A stretch of 64,000 nucleotides of DNA from Amycolatopsis azurea DSM 43854 (GTDB lineage Bacteria; Actinomycetota; Actinomycetes; Mycobacteriales; Pseudonocardiaceae), in contig NZ_MUXN01000002.1 of assembly GCF_001995215.1 (NCBI RefSeq), forward strand, positions 284,453-348,452, in the 5' to 3' direction. The notes under the pieces are model-generated. The model was not told the DNA's origin. It saw only the letters and a list, made by a program, of their open reading frames with translations, and did no database searches. Shown piece after piece: positions 17,075 to 25,725 of the stretch. The position numbers and the translations under genes were made by a program. Each line of letters opens with the position of its first letter. The first letter of the stretch is position 1.

Positions 17075-18003
17075 GCCGAGAGCAGCTGGAGCTCGTCGTC
17101 GAAGCACCGCTGGAAGTACTCCGCGACGATGGCCCGCTCGGCCTCGTCGCATTTGTTCACGAAGGACAGCTGGAACGCCGTCGCCGGATCGCGGAAGATC
17201 TCGATGTTCTCCGCCCAGGTGATCACTGTGCGCGGGGACATCAACGTGGACAGGTCACCGGCCTGGAAACCCTTGCGGGTCAAGGCGGCCACCGCGACCA
17301 GGGACGCGGCGAGGGGTTCGGGGACGCTGGGCACCCTGGCCCGCACGATCGCGATCTCCTCGGCGGCGGGCAGGTAGTTCAGCGACGCCACGATGTTCCA
17401 CCGGTCGATCTGCGCGTGGTTCAGCCGCTGCGCGCCGTGGTAGAGCCCGTTGAGATTGCCGAGCCCGACCGTGTTGGCGGTGGCGAACAGCCGGAAGGAC
17501 GGATGCGGCCGCAGGACCCGGTTCTGATCGGTGAGGGTGAACTTCCCGTCGCGTTCGAGGATCCGCTGGAGCACGAACATGACGTCCGGGCGGCCGGCGT
17601 CGTATTCGTCGAGGACCAGCGCGACCGGCCGTTGCAGCGCCCACGGGAGGATGCCCTCCTGGAACTCGGTGACCTGCTTGCCTTCGCGGAGTACTACGGC
17701 GTCACGGCCGACGAGGTCGAGGCGGTTGAGGTGACCGTCCAGGTTGACGCGTACGCACGGCCAGTTGAGCCGCGCGGCGACCTGCTCGATGTGGGTCGAC
17801 TTGCCGGTGCCGTGCAGCCCCTGCACCAGCACGCGGCGGTCGCGGGTGAACCCGGCGAGCAGGGCCAGCGTCACGTCCGGGTTGAAGCGGTACGCCTCGT
17901 CGATCTCGGGGACGTGCTCGTCGCGTTCACGGAACGCGCCGACGACGAGATCCGAATCGATGCCGAACACTTCGCGCACCGAGAGCCGCAGCTCGGGAAC
18001 CAT
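17071..18003 (-). CDS. cobS: CobS-like AAA+ ATPase
   Basis: A 310-residue MoxR-clade AAA+ ATPase close to cobaltochelatase CobS. Walker A is GLHGTGKST at residues 62-70, Walker B is LDEYD at 131-135, and [12 protein letters not shown] carries the sensor Asn. Long stretches such as [19 protein letters not shown] and [16 protein letters not shown] are typical of CobS itself rather than of generic MoxR proteins. AAGGAG precedes the ATG. It follows the IclR gene after 9 bp and overlaps cobT, so the three form one operon running away from xsc. Confidence 0.88.
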   Translation of the reverse strand: MVPELRLSVREVFGIDSDLVVGAFRERDEHVPEIDEAYRFNPDVTLALLAGFTRDRRVLVQGLHGTGKSTHIEQVAARLNWPCVRVNLDGHLNRLDLVGRDAVVLREGKQVTEFQEGILPWALQRPVALVLDEYDAGRPDVMFVLQRILERDGKFTLTDQNRVLRPHPSFRLFATANTVGLGNLNGLYHGAQRLNHAQIDRWNIVASLNYLPAAEEIAIVRARVPSVPEPLAASLVAVAALTRKGFQAGDLSTLMSPRTVITWAENIEIFRDPATAFQLSFVNKCDEAERAIVAEYFQRCFDDELQLLSA

Positions 18004-18012
18004 GCAAACTCC

Positions 18013-18813
18013 TTACGACGGAACACTTTCCGGTTCGGACCCGCCCTCGGCGTCGACGCTGCTGATCGCCTCGGCAGCACGCTGCAAGGCAGGGAGCGTT
18101 TGCAGCGCCTTGTCCGGTGTCAGCCGCATGACCGGCGCCTGCACGGCGACGCACAGGTTGGCGCGACCCGGGACGAGGACCGCGACGCAGACCAGGCCGG
18201 GCAGGAACTCCTCGTCGTCGAGCGCGAACCCGTCGCGGCGGATGCGGGTGAACTCGGCCTCGAGCGCGTCGAGGTCGGTGAGGGTCTTGTTCGTGTACTG
18301 CTTGAGCGGCGCGTGCGCGAGCAGTTTCCGCCGCTGCGCCGGTTTCATCTGGGCGAGGATCATCTTGCCGCTGGCCGAACAGTGGATCGGCACCCGTGAG
18401 CCGGGCCGGAGGTAGAACCGCAGCGGTTCCGGGGTCTCCACCCGGTCGAGGTACACGATCTCGTTGCCCGACAAGGTGGTCACGTTGCAGCTCTCGCCGA
18501 GTTCGTCGACGAGGTGACGCAGGACGGCGTGCCGCGCGCCGTGGTGGGTCGCGTTGAGGAGCAGGTTCTCCGCGAGCTGCCGCAGCCGGTGGCCGGTGCC
18601 GTAGTGGCGGCCGTCGGCCTGGCGGACGAGCAGGCCCGCCCCTTCGAGCTGCTGGAGCATGCGGTGCAGGGTCGGTTTCGGCAGCCCGGTCTCCTCGACG
18701 AGGCCCTGCAGCGAGACCAGCTGATCCTTGGCGGCGATCAGTTCGAGCAGGGAGAACAGCCGGATGGTCGGCGTGTCCCCGGTGATCGGATCGGGTTCGC
18801 GAAGCAGCTCCAT
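18013..18813 (-). CDS. IclR-family transcriptional regulator
   Basis: A 266-residue regulator with an N-terminal winged helix (residues about 15-75, LVEETGLPKPTLHRMLQQLEGAGLL) and the C-terminal IclR effector domain (about 90-255, with SGNEIVYLDRVE and HCSASGKMILA). It is divergent from xsc across 144 bp and first in an operon with cobS and cobT. Control of xsc-tpa-pta by a sulfonate-derived effector is the obvious inference. Two short perfect inverted repeats in the shared promoter region are candidate binding sites. Confidence 0.88.
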   Translation of the reverse strand: MELLREPDPITGDTPTIRLFSLLELIAAKDQLVSLQGLVEETGLPKPTLHRMLQQLEGAGLLVRQADGRHYGTGHRLRQLAENLLLNATHHGARHAVLRHLVDELGESCNVTTLSGNEIVYLDRVETPEPLRFYLRPGSRVPIHCSASGKMILAQMKPAQRRKLLAHAPLKQYTNKTLTDLDALEAEFTRIRRDGFALDDEEFLPGLVCVAVLVPGRANLCVAVQAPVMRLTPDKALQTLPALQRAAEAISSVDAEGGSEPESVPS

Positions 18814-18870
18814 GTCCCGAAAAGTAGCACACCGCGTCTCGGTTTCCAGAATCCGACGTTGACCCTGGGT

Positions 18871-18908
18871 GATAGTCGTCCTATCGTCGACCGCATCCTG
18901 ATTTCAGG
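18871..18908. promoter_or_regulatory. Candidate IclR operators between iclR and xsc
   Basis: Two perfect inverted repeats lie in the divergent promoter region: GATAG-TCGTC-CTATC at 18871-18885 and CCTGA-TT-TCAGG at 18897-18908, 11 bp apart. They are 50-87 bp ahead of the xsc start. Their position suits control of both directions, but no binding is proven. Confidence 0.4.
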
Positions 18909-18957
18909 AACGCCACGTATCGTTTTTTGTAAATCTCGCCTGCCGAAGGAGCGGAAC

Positions 18958-20766
18958 ATGACGGAACGGAAGACGGGTGACGGCCGCACGGTCGTCAGCG
19001 GCCGGAAGAAGATGACCCCGTCCGAGGCCTTCGTCGAGACGCTCGTGGCCAACGGCGTCACCGACATCTTCGGCATCATGGGGTCGGCGTTCATGGACGC
19101 GATGGACATCTTCGCGCCGGCGGGTATCCGGCTCGTACCGGTCGTGCACGAACAGGGCGCCGGGCACATGGCCGACGGCTACGCGCGGGTGAGCGGCAGG
19201 CACGGCGTCGTCATCGGCCAGAACGGCCCCGGTATCAGCAACTGCGTGACCGCGATCGCGGCGGCGTATTGGGCGCACAGCCCCGTCGTCATCGTGACGC
19301 CGGAAGCGGGCACGATGGGCACCGGGCTCGGCGGCTTCCAGGAGGCCAACCAGCTGCCGATGTTCCAGGAGTTCACCAAGTATCAGGGGCACGTCAACAA
19401 CCCGAAGCGGATGGCGGAGTACACCGGCCGCTGCTTCGACCGGGCCCACTCGGAACTCGGCCCGACGCAGCTCAACATCCCGCGCGACTTCTTCTACGGC
19501 GAGATCGAGGCCGAGATCCCCGCGCCCGCCAGGCTCGACCGCGGTCCCGGCGGGGAGCGGAGCCTCGACGAGGCCGCCGCGCTGCTGGCCACGGCGGAGT
19601 TCCCGGTGATCATCTCCGGCGGCGGCGTGGTGATGGCCGACGGCGTCGAGGAGTGCAAGGCGCTCGCCGAACGCCTCGGCGCGCCGGTGGTGAACAGCTA
19701 CCTGCACAACGACTCGTTCCCGGCGAGCCATCCGCAGTGGTGCGGGCCGCTGGGCTACCAGGGGTCCAAGGCGGCGATGAAGCTGATCTCGCAGGCGGAC
19801 GTCGTGATCGCGCTCGGTTCGCGGCTCGGCCCGTTCGGCACGCTGCCGCAGCACGGCATGGACTACTGGCCCAAGGACGCGAAGATCATCCAGATCGACG
19901 CGGACCACAAGATGCTCGGACTGGTCAAGAAGATCACCGTCGGCATCTGCGGCGACGCCAAGGACGCGGCGGTCGCGCTGACCAAACGCTTGTCGGACCG
20001 GACACTGGCCTGCGACTCCAGCAAGGACGCCCGCGCGGCGAAGATCAAGGCGGAGAAGGACGAGTGGGAGGCCGAACTCGACGCCTGGACCCACGAGACC
20101 GACGCGTTCAGCCTCGACATGATCGCGGAGCAGGAAGGTGAGGAGGGCAACTGGCTGCACCCGCGGGAAGTGTTGCGGGAACTGGAAAAGGCCATGCCGC
20201 CGCGGGTGATGGTGTCGACCGACATCGGCAACATCAACTCGGTCGCTAACAGCTATCTGCGCTTCGAGGAGCCGCGCAGCTTCTTCGCCCCGATGAGTTT
20301 CGGTAACTGCGGATACGCGCTGCCGACCATCATCGGCGCCAAGGCCGCGGCGCCCGACCGGCCCGCGATCTCCTATGCCGGTGACGGCGCCTGGGGGATG
20401 AGCATGGGCGAGATCATGACCGCGGTCCGCCACGACATCCCGGTCACCGCGGTGGTGTTCCACAACCGGCAGTGGGGCGCGGAGAAGAAGAACCAGGTCG
20501 ACTTCTACAACCGCCGCTTCGTCGCGGGCGAACTGGAGAGCGAGAGCTTCGCGGGGATCGCGAAGGCGATGGGCGCGGAAGGCATCGTCGTCGAGAAGCT
20601 CGACGAGGTCGGCCCCGCGCTGCGGCGCGCCGTCGAGGCGCAGATGAACGAGGGCAAGACCACCGTCGTCGAGATCATGTGCACCCGCGAGCTGGGCGAC
20701 CCGTTCCGCCGCGACGCGCTGTCCAAGCCCGTGCGGTTCCTGGAGAAGTACAAGGACTACGTGTAG
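18958..20766 (+). CDS. xsc: Sulfoacetaldehyde acetyltransferase
   Basis: A 602-residue thiamine-diphosphate enzyme that converts sulfoacetaldehyde and phosphate to acetyl phosphate and sulfite. Glu65 in VVHEQGAGHMADGYAR is the TPP-activating residue, and the TPP/Mg motif runs from GDGAWGMSMGE to the Asn in VVFHNRQWGAEKKNQ. The MGSAFMDAMDIF and QFEEANQLP-like (GGFQEANQLPMF) segments separate Xsc from acetolactate synthases. GAAGGAG precedes the ATG at 18958. Aminotransferase and phosphotransacetylase genes follow, giving a taurine pathway. Ordinary acetolactate synthase is the main alternative and is much less likely given the neighbours. Confidence 0.95.
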   Translation: MTERKTGDGRTVVSGRKKMTPSEAFVETLVANGVTDIFGIMGSAFMDAMDIFAPAGIRLVPVVHEQGAGHMADGYARVSGRHGVVIGQNGPGISNCVTAIAAAYWAHSPVVIVTPEAGTMGTGLGGFQEANQLPMFQEFTKYQGHVNNPKRMAEYTGRCFDRAHSELGPTQLNIPRDFFYGEIEAEIPAPARLDRGPGGERSLDEAAALLATAEFPVIISGGGVVMADGVEECKALAERLGAPVVNSYLHNDSFPASHPQWCGPLGYQGSKAAMKLISQADVVIALGSRLGPFGTLPQHGMDYWPKDAKIIQIDADHKMLGLVKKITVGICGDAKDAAVALTKRLSDRTLACDSSKDARAAKIKAEKDEWEAELDAWTHETDAFSLDMIAEQEGEEGNWLHPREVLRELEKAMPPRVMVSTDIGNINSVANSYLRFEEPRSFFAPMSFGNCGYALPTIIGAKAAAPDRPAISYAGDGAWGMSMGEIMTAVRHDIPVTAVVFHNRQWGAEKKNQVDFYNRRFVAGELESESFAGIAKAMGAEGIVVEKLDEVGPALRRAVEAQMNEGKTTVVEIMCTRELGDPFRRDALSKPVRFLEKYKDYV

Positions 20767-20774
20767 GTCGCTTT

Positions 20775-20844
20775 GCGCGTGAAGGCCCCCTTCCCTCGGC
20801 TGAGGTTTTGAGTGACCAGCCGAGGGAAGGGGGCCTTCACGCGC
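20775..20844. repeat. Palindromic repeat family B, variant copy
   Basis: A 70-bp hairpin with about 28-bp arms starting GCGCGTGAAGGCCCCCTTCC. The outer GTGAAGGCC...GGCCTTCAC core is that of family B, while the inner stem (CCCTCGGCTG) is different. It begins 8 bp after the xsc stop, so it may end xsc transcription. With the next two repeats it fills the 394-bp gap before tpa. Confidence 0.85.
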
Positions 20845-20889
20845 GTTGGGCGGTGCGTAGGGGAGGGCTGCGGGGAGGCAGCGCCGAGC

Positions 20890-20942
20890 GTCGCGAAAGC
20901 CACTTTCGGGACATCTGACGTCGCGAAAGTGGCTTTCGCGAC
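20890..20942. repeat. Palindromic repeat family A, copy 3
   Basis: A 53-bp inverted repeat with arms GTCGCGAAAGCCACTTTCG and its complement, a diverged spacer (ACATCTGA) and one arm mismatch near the centre. It lies between xsc and tpa. Confidence 0.88.
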
Positions 20943-20997
20943 GTCTTCGGGTCCCGCTGCCCGCGAGGACAACACCCCACTCGTCACCACCGAGCAG

Positions 20998-21056
20998 AAG
21001 TCCGTGAAGGCCTCCTTGAGGGACCCAGAGTCCCTCAAGGAGGCCTTCACGGACTT
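20998..21056. repeat. Palindromic repeat family B, copy 2
   Basis: A 59-bp hairpin whose arms begin AAGTCCGTGAAGGCCTCCTT. The flank TTGGCA after the right arm matches in reverse the TGCCAA before copy 1, so copies 1 and 2 are in opposite orientation and share a little flanking sequence. It lies about 100 bp ahead of tpa. Confidence 0.9.
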
Positions 21057-21160
21057 GGCACCCGATCTGGACCCATCGAACGCCGCCGCTCTGGCGCTGG
21101 GCCGGGGCCGGGCGGATTGCGAAAGTCGAAGCACAGACTCGTGTCTCGAAGGAGGTCTCC

Positions 21161-22525
21161 GTGGACGTCACCCAGTTGCGAGCGCAGGCTCGACGGCATC
21201 TCGGCCCGCACTTCACCCGCAAGGACACCTGGGCCTCGGATTTCCCGGTGTTCGTACGCGGCGAGGGAAGCTACCTGATCGACAGCGAGGGACGCCGCCA
21301 TCTCGACGGCCTCGCCGGGCTCTTCTGCGTCAACATGGGCCACGGGCGCGCCGACATCGCCAAGGCCGCCGCCGACCAGGTCGGCACCCTGGCCTACGCG
21401 AGCAACTGGGGTTCGGCGCACACCCCCGCGATCGAAGCGGCCACGCTGCTGGCCGGACTCGCGCCGGGCGACCTCGGGACGACGTTCTTCGTCAACTCCG
21501 GCTCGGAGGCGGTCGAAACCGCGCTGAAGTTCGCCCGGCAGTACCACCGCAGCCAGGGACAGCCCGAGCGGACGAAGATCATCAGCCGCGACATGGCCTA
21601 CCACGGCACGACCATCGGCGCCCTTTCGGTGACCGGGCTGGCGAAGATCAAGGAGCCCTTCGGCCCGCTCATGCCGGGCGTCCGGCACGTGCCGAACACG
21701 TTGGGACTGCTGGGAGACTGCGGCCCGGCGGCCGAATTGGACTGTGTCGCGGCGATCGAGCGGGTCATCCTCGAAGAGGGCCCGGAGACCATCGCGGCGC
21801 TGTTCGCCGAGCCGGTGCAGAACGGCCGCGGCGCGCTGGTCCCGCCGAAGGGGTACTGGCCCGCGTTGCGCGCGCTGTGCGACAAGTACGGCATCCTGCT
21901 CGTGTCGGACGAGGTCATCTGCTCGTTCGGCAGGCTGGGGCACTGGTTCGGGCACGGCGTCACCGGGGTGGTGCCGGACCTGATCACCTTCGCCAAGGGG
22001 TCGACGTCGGGCTACGCGCCGCTCGGCGGGGTGATCGTGCGCGAGAAACTGGTCACCGAGCTGTACGACTCGCCGAAGGGCGGCGTCTTCACCCACGGCG
22101 CCACCTGGGGCGGGCATCCGGTCGCCACCGCGGTCGCCGTCGCGAACCTCACCGCGATGCGGGACGAGAAGGTGCTCGACAACGTGCTCACCGAGGGCCC
22201 GGAACTGTTCGCCGCGCTGAACTCGCTCAAGTCCGCGCACCGCTGCGTCAAGGACGTCCGAGGCACCGGGTTCTTCTACGCCATCGAGCTGATGGCGGAC
22301 AGCGACAGCGGCCGTGAGCTGACCGAGGCGGAGTCGCTGAAGGTGCTTCGCGAGGTGCTCCCGGAGGCGTTCCGCCGCACGGGCGTCATCCTCCGCGGCG
22401 ACGACCGCGGCGCGACGATGCTGATGATCTCCCCGCCGCTGGTCGCCGATCACGAGGTGCTCACCGAACTGCTGCACGGCGTCGACGCGATGCTCAACGA
22501 CGTCGAGAAGGCCGTCCAGCCCTGA
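21161..22525 (+). CDS. tpa: Taurine-pyruvate aminotransferase
   Basis: A 454-residue class III PLP aminotransferase. The PLP lysine is Lys279 in [15 protein letters not shown], the phosphate-binding motif is [15 protein letters not shown], and the Asp that contacts the ring is in [13 protein letters not shown]. The GTG start follows GAAGGAGGT. Taken alone it could be any omega-amino acid aminotransferase. Placement between xsc and pta makes taurine (product sulfoacetaldehyde, with pyruvate becoming alanine) the best call; hypotaurine or beta-alanine activity is possible. Confidence 0.88.
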   Translation: MDVTQLRAQARRHLGPHFTRKDTWASDFPVFVRGEGSYLIDSEGRRHLDGLAGLFCVNMGHGRADIAKAAADQVGTLAYASNWGSAHTPAIEAATLLAGLAPGDLGTTFFVNSGSEAVETALKFARQYHRSQGQPERTKIISRDMAYHGTTIGALSVTGLAKIKEPFGPLMPGVRHVPNTLGLLGDCGPAAELDCVAAIERVILEEGPETIAALFAEPVQNGRGALVPPKGYWPALRALCDKYGILLVSDEVICSFGRLGHWFGHGVTGVVPDLITFAKGSTSGYAPLGGVIVREKLVTELYDSPKGGVFTHGATWGGHPVATAVAVANLTAMRDEKVLDNVLTEGPELFAALNSLKSAHRCVKDVRGTGFFYAIELMADSDSGRELTEAESLKVLREVLPEAFRRTGVILRGDDRGATMLMISPPLVADHEVLTELLHGVDAMLNDVEKAVQP

Positions 22526-22595
22526 ACCAGCCCCTTTCACCCGGTGGGGGTCGCCGTCTTCCGGCGGCCCCCGCTTCGTACGTGGAGGTACTTCG

Positions 22596-23582
22596 ATGAG
22601 CCTGATCACCGAGGCCACGCCGGACGTGACGCTCGACAGATGGCGGAAGGCGTTGCGCGGGCGGAACCTCCGCGTCGCGCTGCCCGACGGCGACGACGAT
22701 CGCGCCGTCCGAGCCGCCCTCTCGCTCCGGGCCGAGGGGATCGTGGTGCCGTCGCTGTTCGGCGACGGCGCGCGGCTTCGCTCCGCCGGGGTGCCGGACG
22801 ACGTGATCGTGGACGTCGCGGACGCCCTCGCCGACGACCGGACCGCGGCCGCCCTGACGGCGGGTTTCTCGCGTCACCCCGAGAAACTCGCCGACGCCCG
22901 GCGCGATCCGGTGTTCGTGGCGGCGGCCGCCCTGCGGGCCGGTCGGGTGGACGCCTGCGTCGCCGGGGCGACCCGGCCGACGGCGGACGTCCTGCGCGCG
23001 GGGCTGCGGGTCGTCGGCCTGGCCCCTGAAGTGTCCACATTGAGCAGTTGCTTCTTGCTGTTGCTCCCGGACGGGCGGCGGCTGACCTTTTCGGACTGCG
23101 CGGTGGTTCCCGAGCCGGGCGCCGAGCAGCTGGCCGACATCGCCCTCGCCGCCGCGGCGACCCATCGCGGTCTGACGGGGGAGGACCCGGTGGTCGCGAT
23201 GCTGTCGTTCAGCACGCAGGGGAGTGCGGCCCATCAGCGCGTCGAGGTCGTCCGTGAGGCGACTTCGCTGGTGCGCCGGCGAAAGCCCGGCCTCCCGGTG
23301 GACGGCGAGCTCCAGTTCGACGCCGCGCTGGTGGCGTCCATCGCGGCGGCGAAGGCCCCCGGCTCCGCGGTCGCCGGTCGCGCGAACGTCCTCGTGTTCC
23401 CGAATCTGGACGCCGGCAACATCGGCTACAAGATCGCCGAACGGCTCGGGGGCGCCGTCGCGCTCGGCCCGATCCTCCAAGGGCTCGCGGCCCCGCTCAA
23501 CGACCTCTCGCGCGGCTGTTCCGCGTCCGACATCGAGACGCTCGCCCTGCTCACGGCCGCCCAAGCCCTGGACGTTCCGTGA
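22596..23582 (+). CDS. pta: Phosphate acetyltransferase
   Basis: A 328-residue short-form phosphotransacetylase (PTA_PTB family), which turns acetyl phosphate and CoA into acetyl-CoA. Family features are [33 protein letters not shown] and [24 protein letters not shown] lies ahead of the ATG. It takes the acetyl phosphate made by Xsc and feeds it to central metabolism. No acetate kinase is nearby, which fits a catabolic rather than an overflow role. The last bases of the gene lie inside a family B palindrome. Confidence 0.93.
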   Translation: MSLITEATPDVTLDRWRKALRGRNLRVALPDGDDDRAVRAALSLRAEGIVVPSLFGDGARLRSAGVPDDVIVDVADALADDRTAAALTAGFSRHPEKLADARRDPVFVAAAALRAGRVDACVAGATRPTADVLRAGLRVVGLAPEVSTLSSCFLLLLPDGRRLTFSDCAVVPEPGAEQLADIALAAAATHRGLTGEDPVVAMLSFSTQGSAAHQRVEVVREATSLVRRRKPGLPVDGELQFDAALVASIAAAKAPGSAVAGRANVLVFPNLDAGNIGYKIAERLGGAVALGPILQGLAAPLNDLSRGCSASDIETLALLTAAQALDVP

Positions 23583-23630
23583 AGGCCTCCTTGAGGGACT
23601 CAGAGTCCCTCAAGGAGGCCTTCACGGAAC
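23574..23630. repeat. Palindromic repeat family B, copy 3, overlapping the pta stop
   Basis: A 57-bp perfect hairpin, arms beginning GTTCCGTGAAGGCCTCCTTG with a three-base loop (CAG). It contains the TGA of pta and ends 5 bp before the end of the convergent YeiH-type gene. It is well placed as a two-way terminator. Confidence 0.92.
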
Positions 23631-23635
23631 GCGGA

Positions 23636-24634
23636 CTAGCCGACGAGCAGGGCCAGGGCGACGTAGGCGATGGTGCCGACCAGCAGCGTGGAGAGCAGCC
23701 CGAGCAGCAGCGCCCGCCCGCCAGTGCGGATCAGGGCACCGATCCGGACCGCGCAGCCCAGCCCGAACAGTGCTCCCGCCAGCAGGAGCGTGCAGACCAC
23801 CTTGGCGACGTCGAGCGCCGCGCCCGGCAGGATCCCGGTGCTCCGCACCACCACCATCGCCAGGAAACCGAGGACGAACAACGGGACCAGCGGGGCACGC
23901 TTCCCGGCGGCGGAAGGGCGGCGACGGCGTTCGCGCACGCTGACCGCGGCGACCATCGGTGCCAGCAGGACGACCCGGCTCAGCTTGACGACCACGGCGA
24001 CCGCGACGGCGGCGGTCCCGGCCGGGGTGGCGGCCGCGACCACCTGGGCGACCTCGTGCACACCCAGCCCGGCCCAGCCGCCGATCCGCAGCGCGTCCAT
24101 CCCGAGCCAGCCGCCCAGGAGCGGGACCGCCGCGATCGCCAGACCGCCGTAGAAGGTGACCAGGGCGACCGCGGTCGCGACGTCGGAGTCCTCGCGTTCG
24201 ACGACTCCCTCCATCGCCGCGATCGCCGACGCGCCACAGATGGAGAACCCGGTCGCGACCAGCATCGCGAGGCCGCGCGGGACGCCGATCAGCCTGCCGA
24301 TCCCGATCGTGCCGAGGAACGTGAGGCCGACGGTCAGCACGACCGCGAGCAGGGTGCCGGGGCCGAGGGAGAGCACCGACGGGAGCGCGAGTTGCAAGCC
24401 GAGAAGGACGACACCGGCGCGCAAGAGCTTCTTCGTCACCTTCGCGATCGCTTGCCGGGTGCCGTCCGAGAGGACCGGCAGCGAACCGGCGAGCACCCCG
24501 AGGACGACGGCGAGGGTGAGCGCGCTGAGCACGGGAACCGCGGTGCTCAGCAGGTACGCGACGGCCACGCCGAGAGCGGTGACGGCCAGACCGGTCAGAT
24601 GCGGCTTCGTTCGCCGCGCGGTGATGGTGCCCAT
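23636..24634 (-). CDS. YeiH-family putative sulfate/sulfite exporter
   Basis: A 332-residue membrane protein with about ten hydrophobic helices and the family pattern GLQLALPSVLSLGPGTL and GFSICGASAIAAMEGVV (conserved hypothetical family 698). Members next to xsc in other bacteria are thought to export the sulfite or sulfate formed from taurine; here it converges on pta and diverges from a LysR regulator, as YeiH and YeiE do. The role is family- and context-based. A second potential exporter, the TauE-like protein, lies at 6.8 kb. Confidence 0.82.
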   Translation of the reverse strand: MGTITARRTKPHLTGLAVTALGVAVAYLLSTAVPVLSALTLAVVLGVLAGSLPVLSDGTRQAIAKVTKKLLRAGVVLLGLQLALPSVLSLGPGTLLAVVLTVGLTFLGTIGIGRLIGVPRGLAMLVATGFSICGASAIAAMEGVVEREDSDVATAVALVTFYGGLAIAAVPLLGGWLGMDALRIGGWAGLGVHEVAQVVAAATPAGTAAVAVAVVVKLSRVVLLAPMVAAVSVRERRRRPSAAGKRAPLVPLFVLGFLAMVVVRSTGILPGAALDVAKVVCTLLLAGALFGLGCAVRIGALIRTGGRALLLGLLSTLLVGTIAYVALALLVG

Positions 24635-24706
24635 GCCGACGAGCGTCGTCCGGCGAAGACCACGCCGGTAGCCGGGAGAGCGACGGGTAGGTCATGCACT
24701 TTGGCT

Positions 24707-25600
24707 ATGACCGCACCGGAGCTGGACATCTTGCGCCTGCTCGTTCTCGTCGGCGAGCTGGGCAGCATTAGCCAGGCCGCCGCCGTCCTCGGGATGACGC
24801 AGCCGTCGGCGAGCAAACGTTTGTCCACTGTGGAACGCAGGCTCGGCCTGGTGCTGATCGACCGCACTCGCCGCGGTTCCGCGCTCACCCCGGACGGCCG
24901 CGTGATCGTGGGCCGGGCGCACCGCGTGCTCGGCGAGCTGGCCGGACTGCTCGACGGCGCCGAAGCCCTGCGGACCCGGCACGAGGCCGGACTCCGGATC
25001 GCGGCGAGCATGACGCTGGCCGAGCATCTGGTCCCGGGGTGGATCGGCGAGCTCAACCGCGCGAATCCCGGCCTCCGCCTCGGTCTGGAGGTCACGAATT
25101 CGGATCAGGTCGCCGAACTGGCCCGTTCGGGCAAGGTCGACCTCGGCTTCGTCGAGTCGCCAGGGGCACTGCCCGGTCTCACGTCGTGGAAGGTCGCCGT
25201 GGACCGGCTCGTGGTGGTCGTCTCCGGTGGCCATCCCTGGGCGCGCGACCGTCGGCCGCTGACCGCGGCGGAGCTGGCGAGCACGCCGCTCGTGGTGCGG
25301 GAACCCGGTTCCGGAACCAGGGAGACCGTCGACACCGCACTGCGCAAGGCCGGGCTGGGACCGGTGAAACCTTTGCTGGAACTGGGATCCGCGTCCGCCG
25401 TCCGCAACGCCGTCGTCGCCGGCGCAGGCCCCGCGGTGATCAGCGCGCTGGACGTCACGGACCACGGACTGGTGCCTGTCGAGGTGGAGGGTGTCGACTT
25501 CGGCCGGACGATGCGCGCGGTGTGGCCGGAAGGCCGGCGTCTCGCCGGACCTGCGGCGGAGCTGCTGGCATTGGCGGTGCGCCGGTCGTCCCGAGGGTGA
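24707..25600 (+). CDS. LysR-family regulator
   Basis: A 297-residue LysR protein: winged helix at residues 1-60 (ELGSISQAAAVLGMTQPSASKRLS) and a periplasmic-binding-protein-like effector domain after residue 85. It is divergent from the exporter gene with 72 bp between them, the classic arrangement for control of the neighbour. YeiE-type regulators next to YeiH respond to sulfite, so a sulfite or sulfate signal is a reasonable guess. The following permease gene lies 125 bp downstream and has its own strong ribosome-binding site. Confidence 0.85.
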   Translation: MTAPELDILRLLVLVGELGSISQAAAVLGMTQPSASKRLSTVERRLGLVLIDRTRRGSALTPDGRVIVGRAHRVLGELAGLLDGAEALRTRHEAGLRIAASMTLAEHLVPGWIGELNRANPGLRLGLEVTNSDQVAELARSGKVDLGFVESPGALPGLTSWKVAVDRLVVVVSGGHPWARDRRPLTAAELASTPLVVREPGSGTRETVDTALRKAGLGPVKPLLELGSASAVRNAVVAGAGPAVISALDVTDHGLVPVEVEGVDFGRTMRAVWPEGRRLAGPAAELLALAVRRSSRG

Positions 25601-25725
25601 TCTGGACCCCTGTCCCACATCGTAACTGGCACTCGCCCAGGGCCCGACTTGTTCCTACGGTGACCGGAACCACAATGGAGCTCCCAGCGCCACCGCTCCG
25701 GCGGTGCGTGCGAGAAGGAGGAGAC

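Noticed and set aside
18904..21228. A 774-codon minus-strand frame across xsc
   Set aside because: It is an antisense shadow of xsc and of the palindromes after it; composition is His/Arg/Asp-rich and repetitive.
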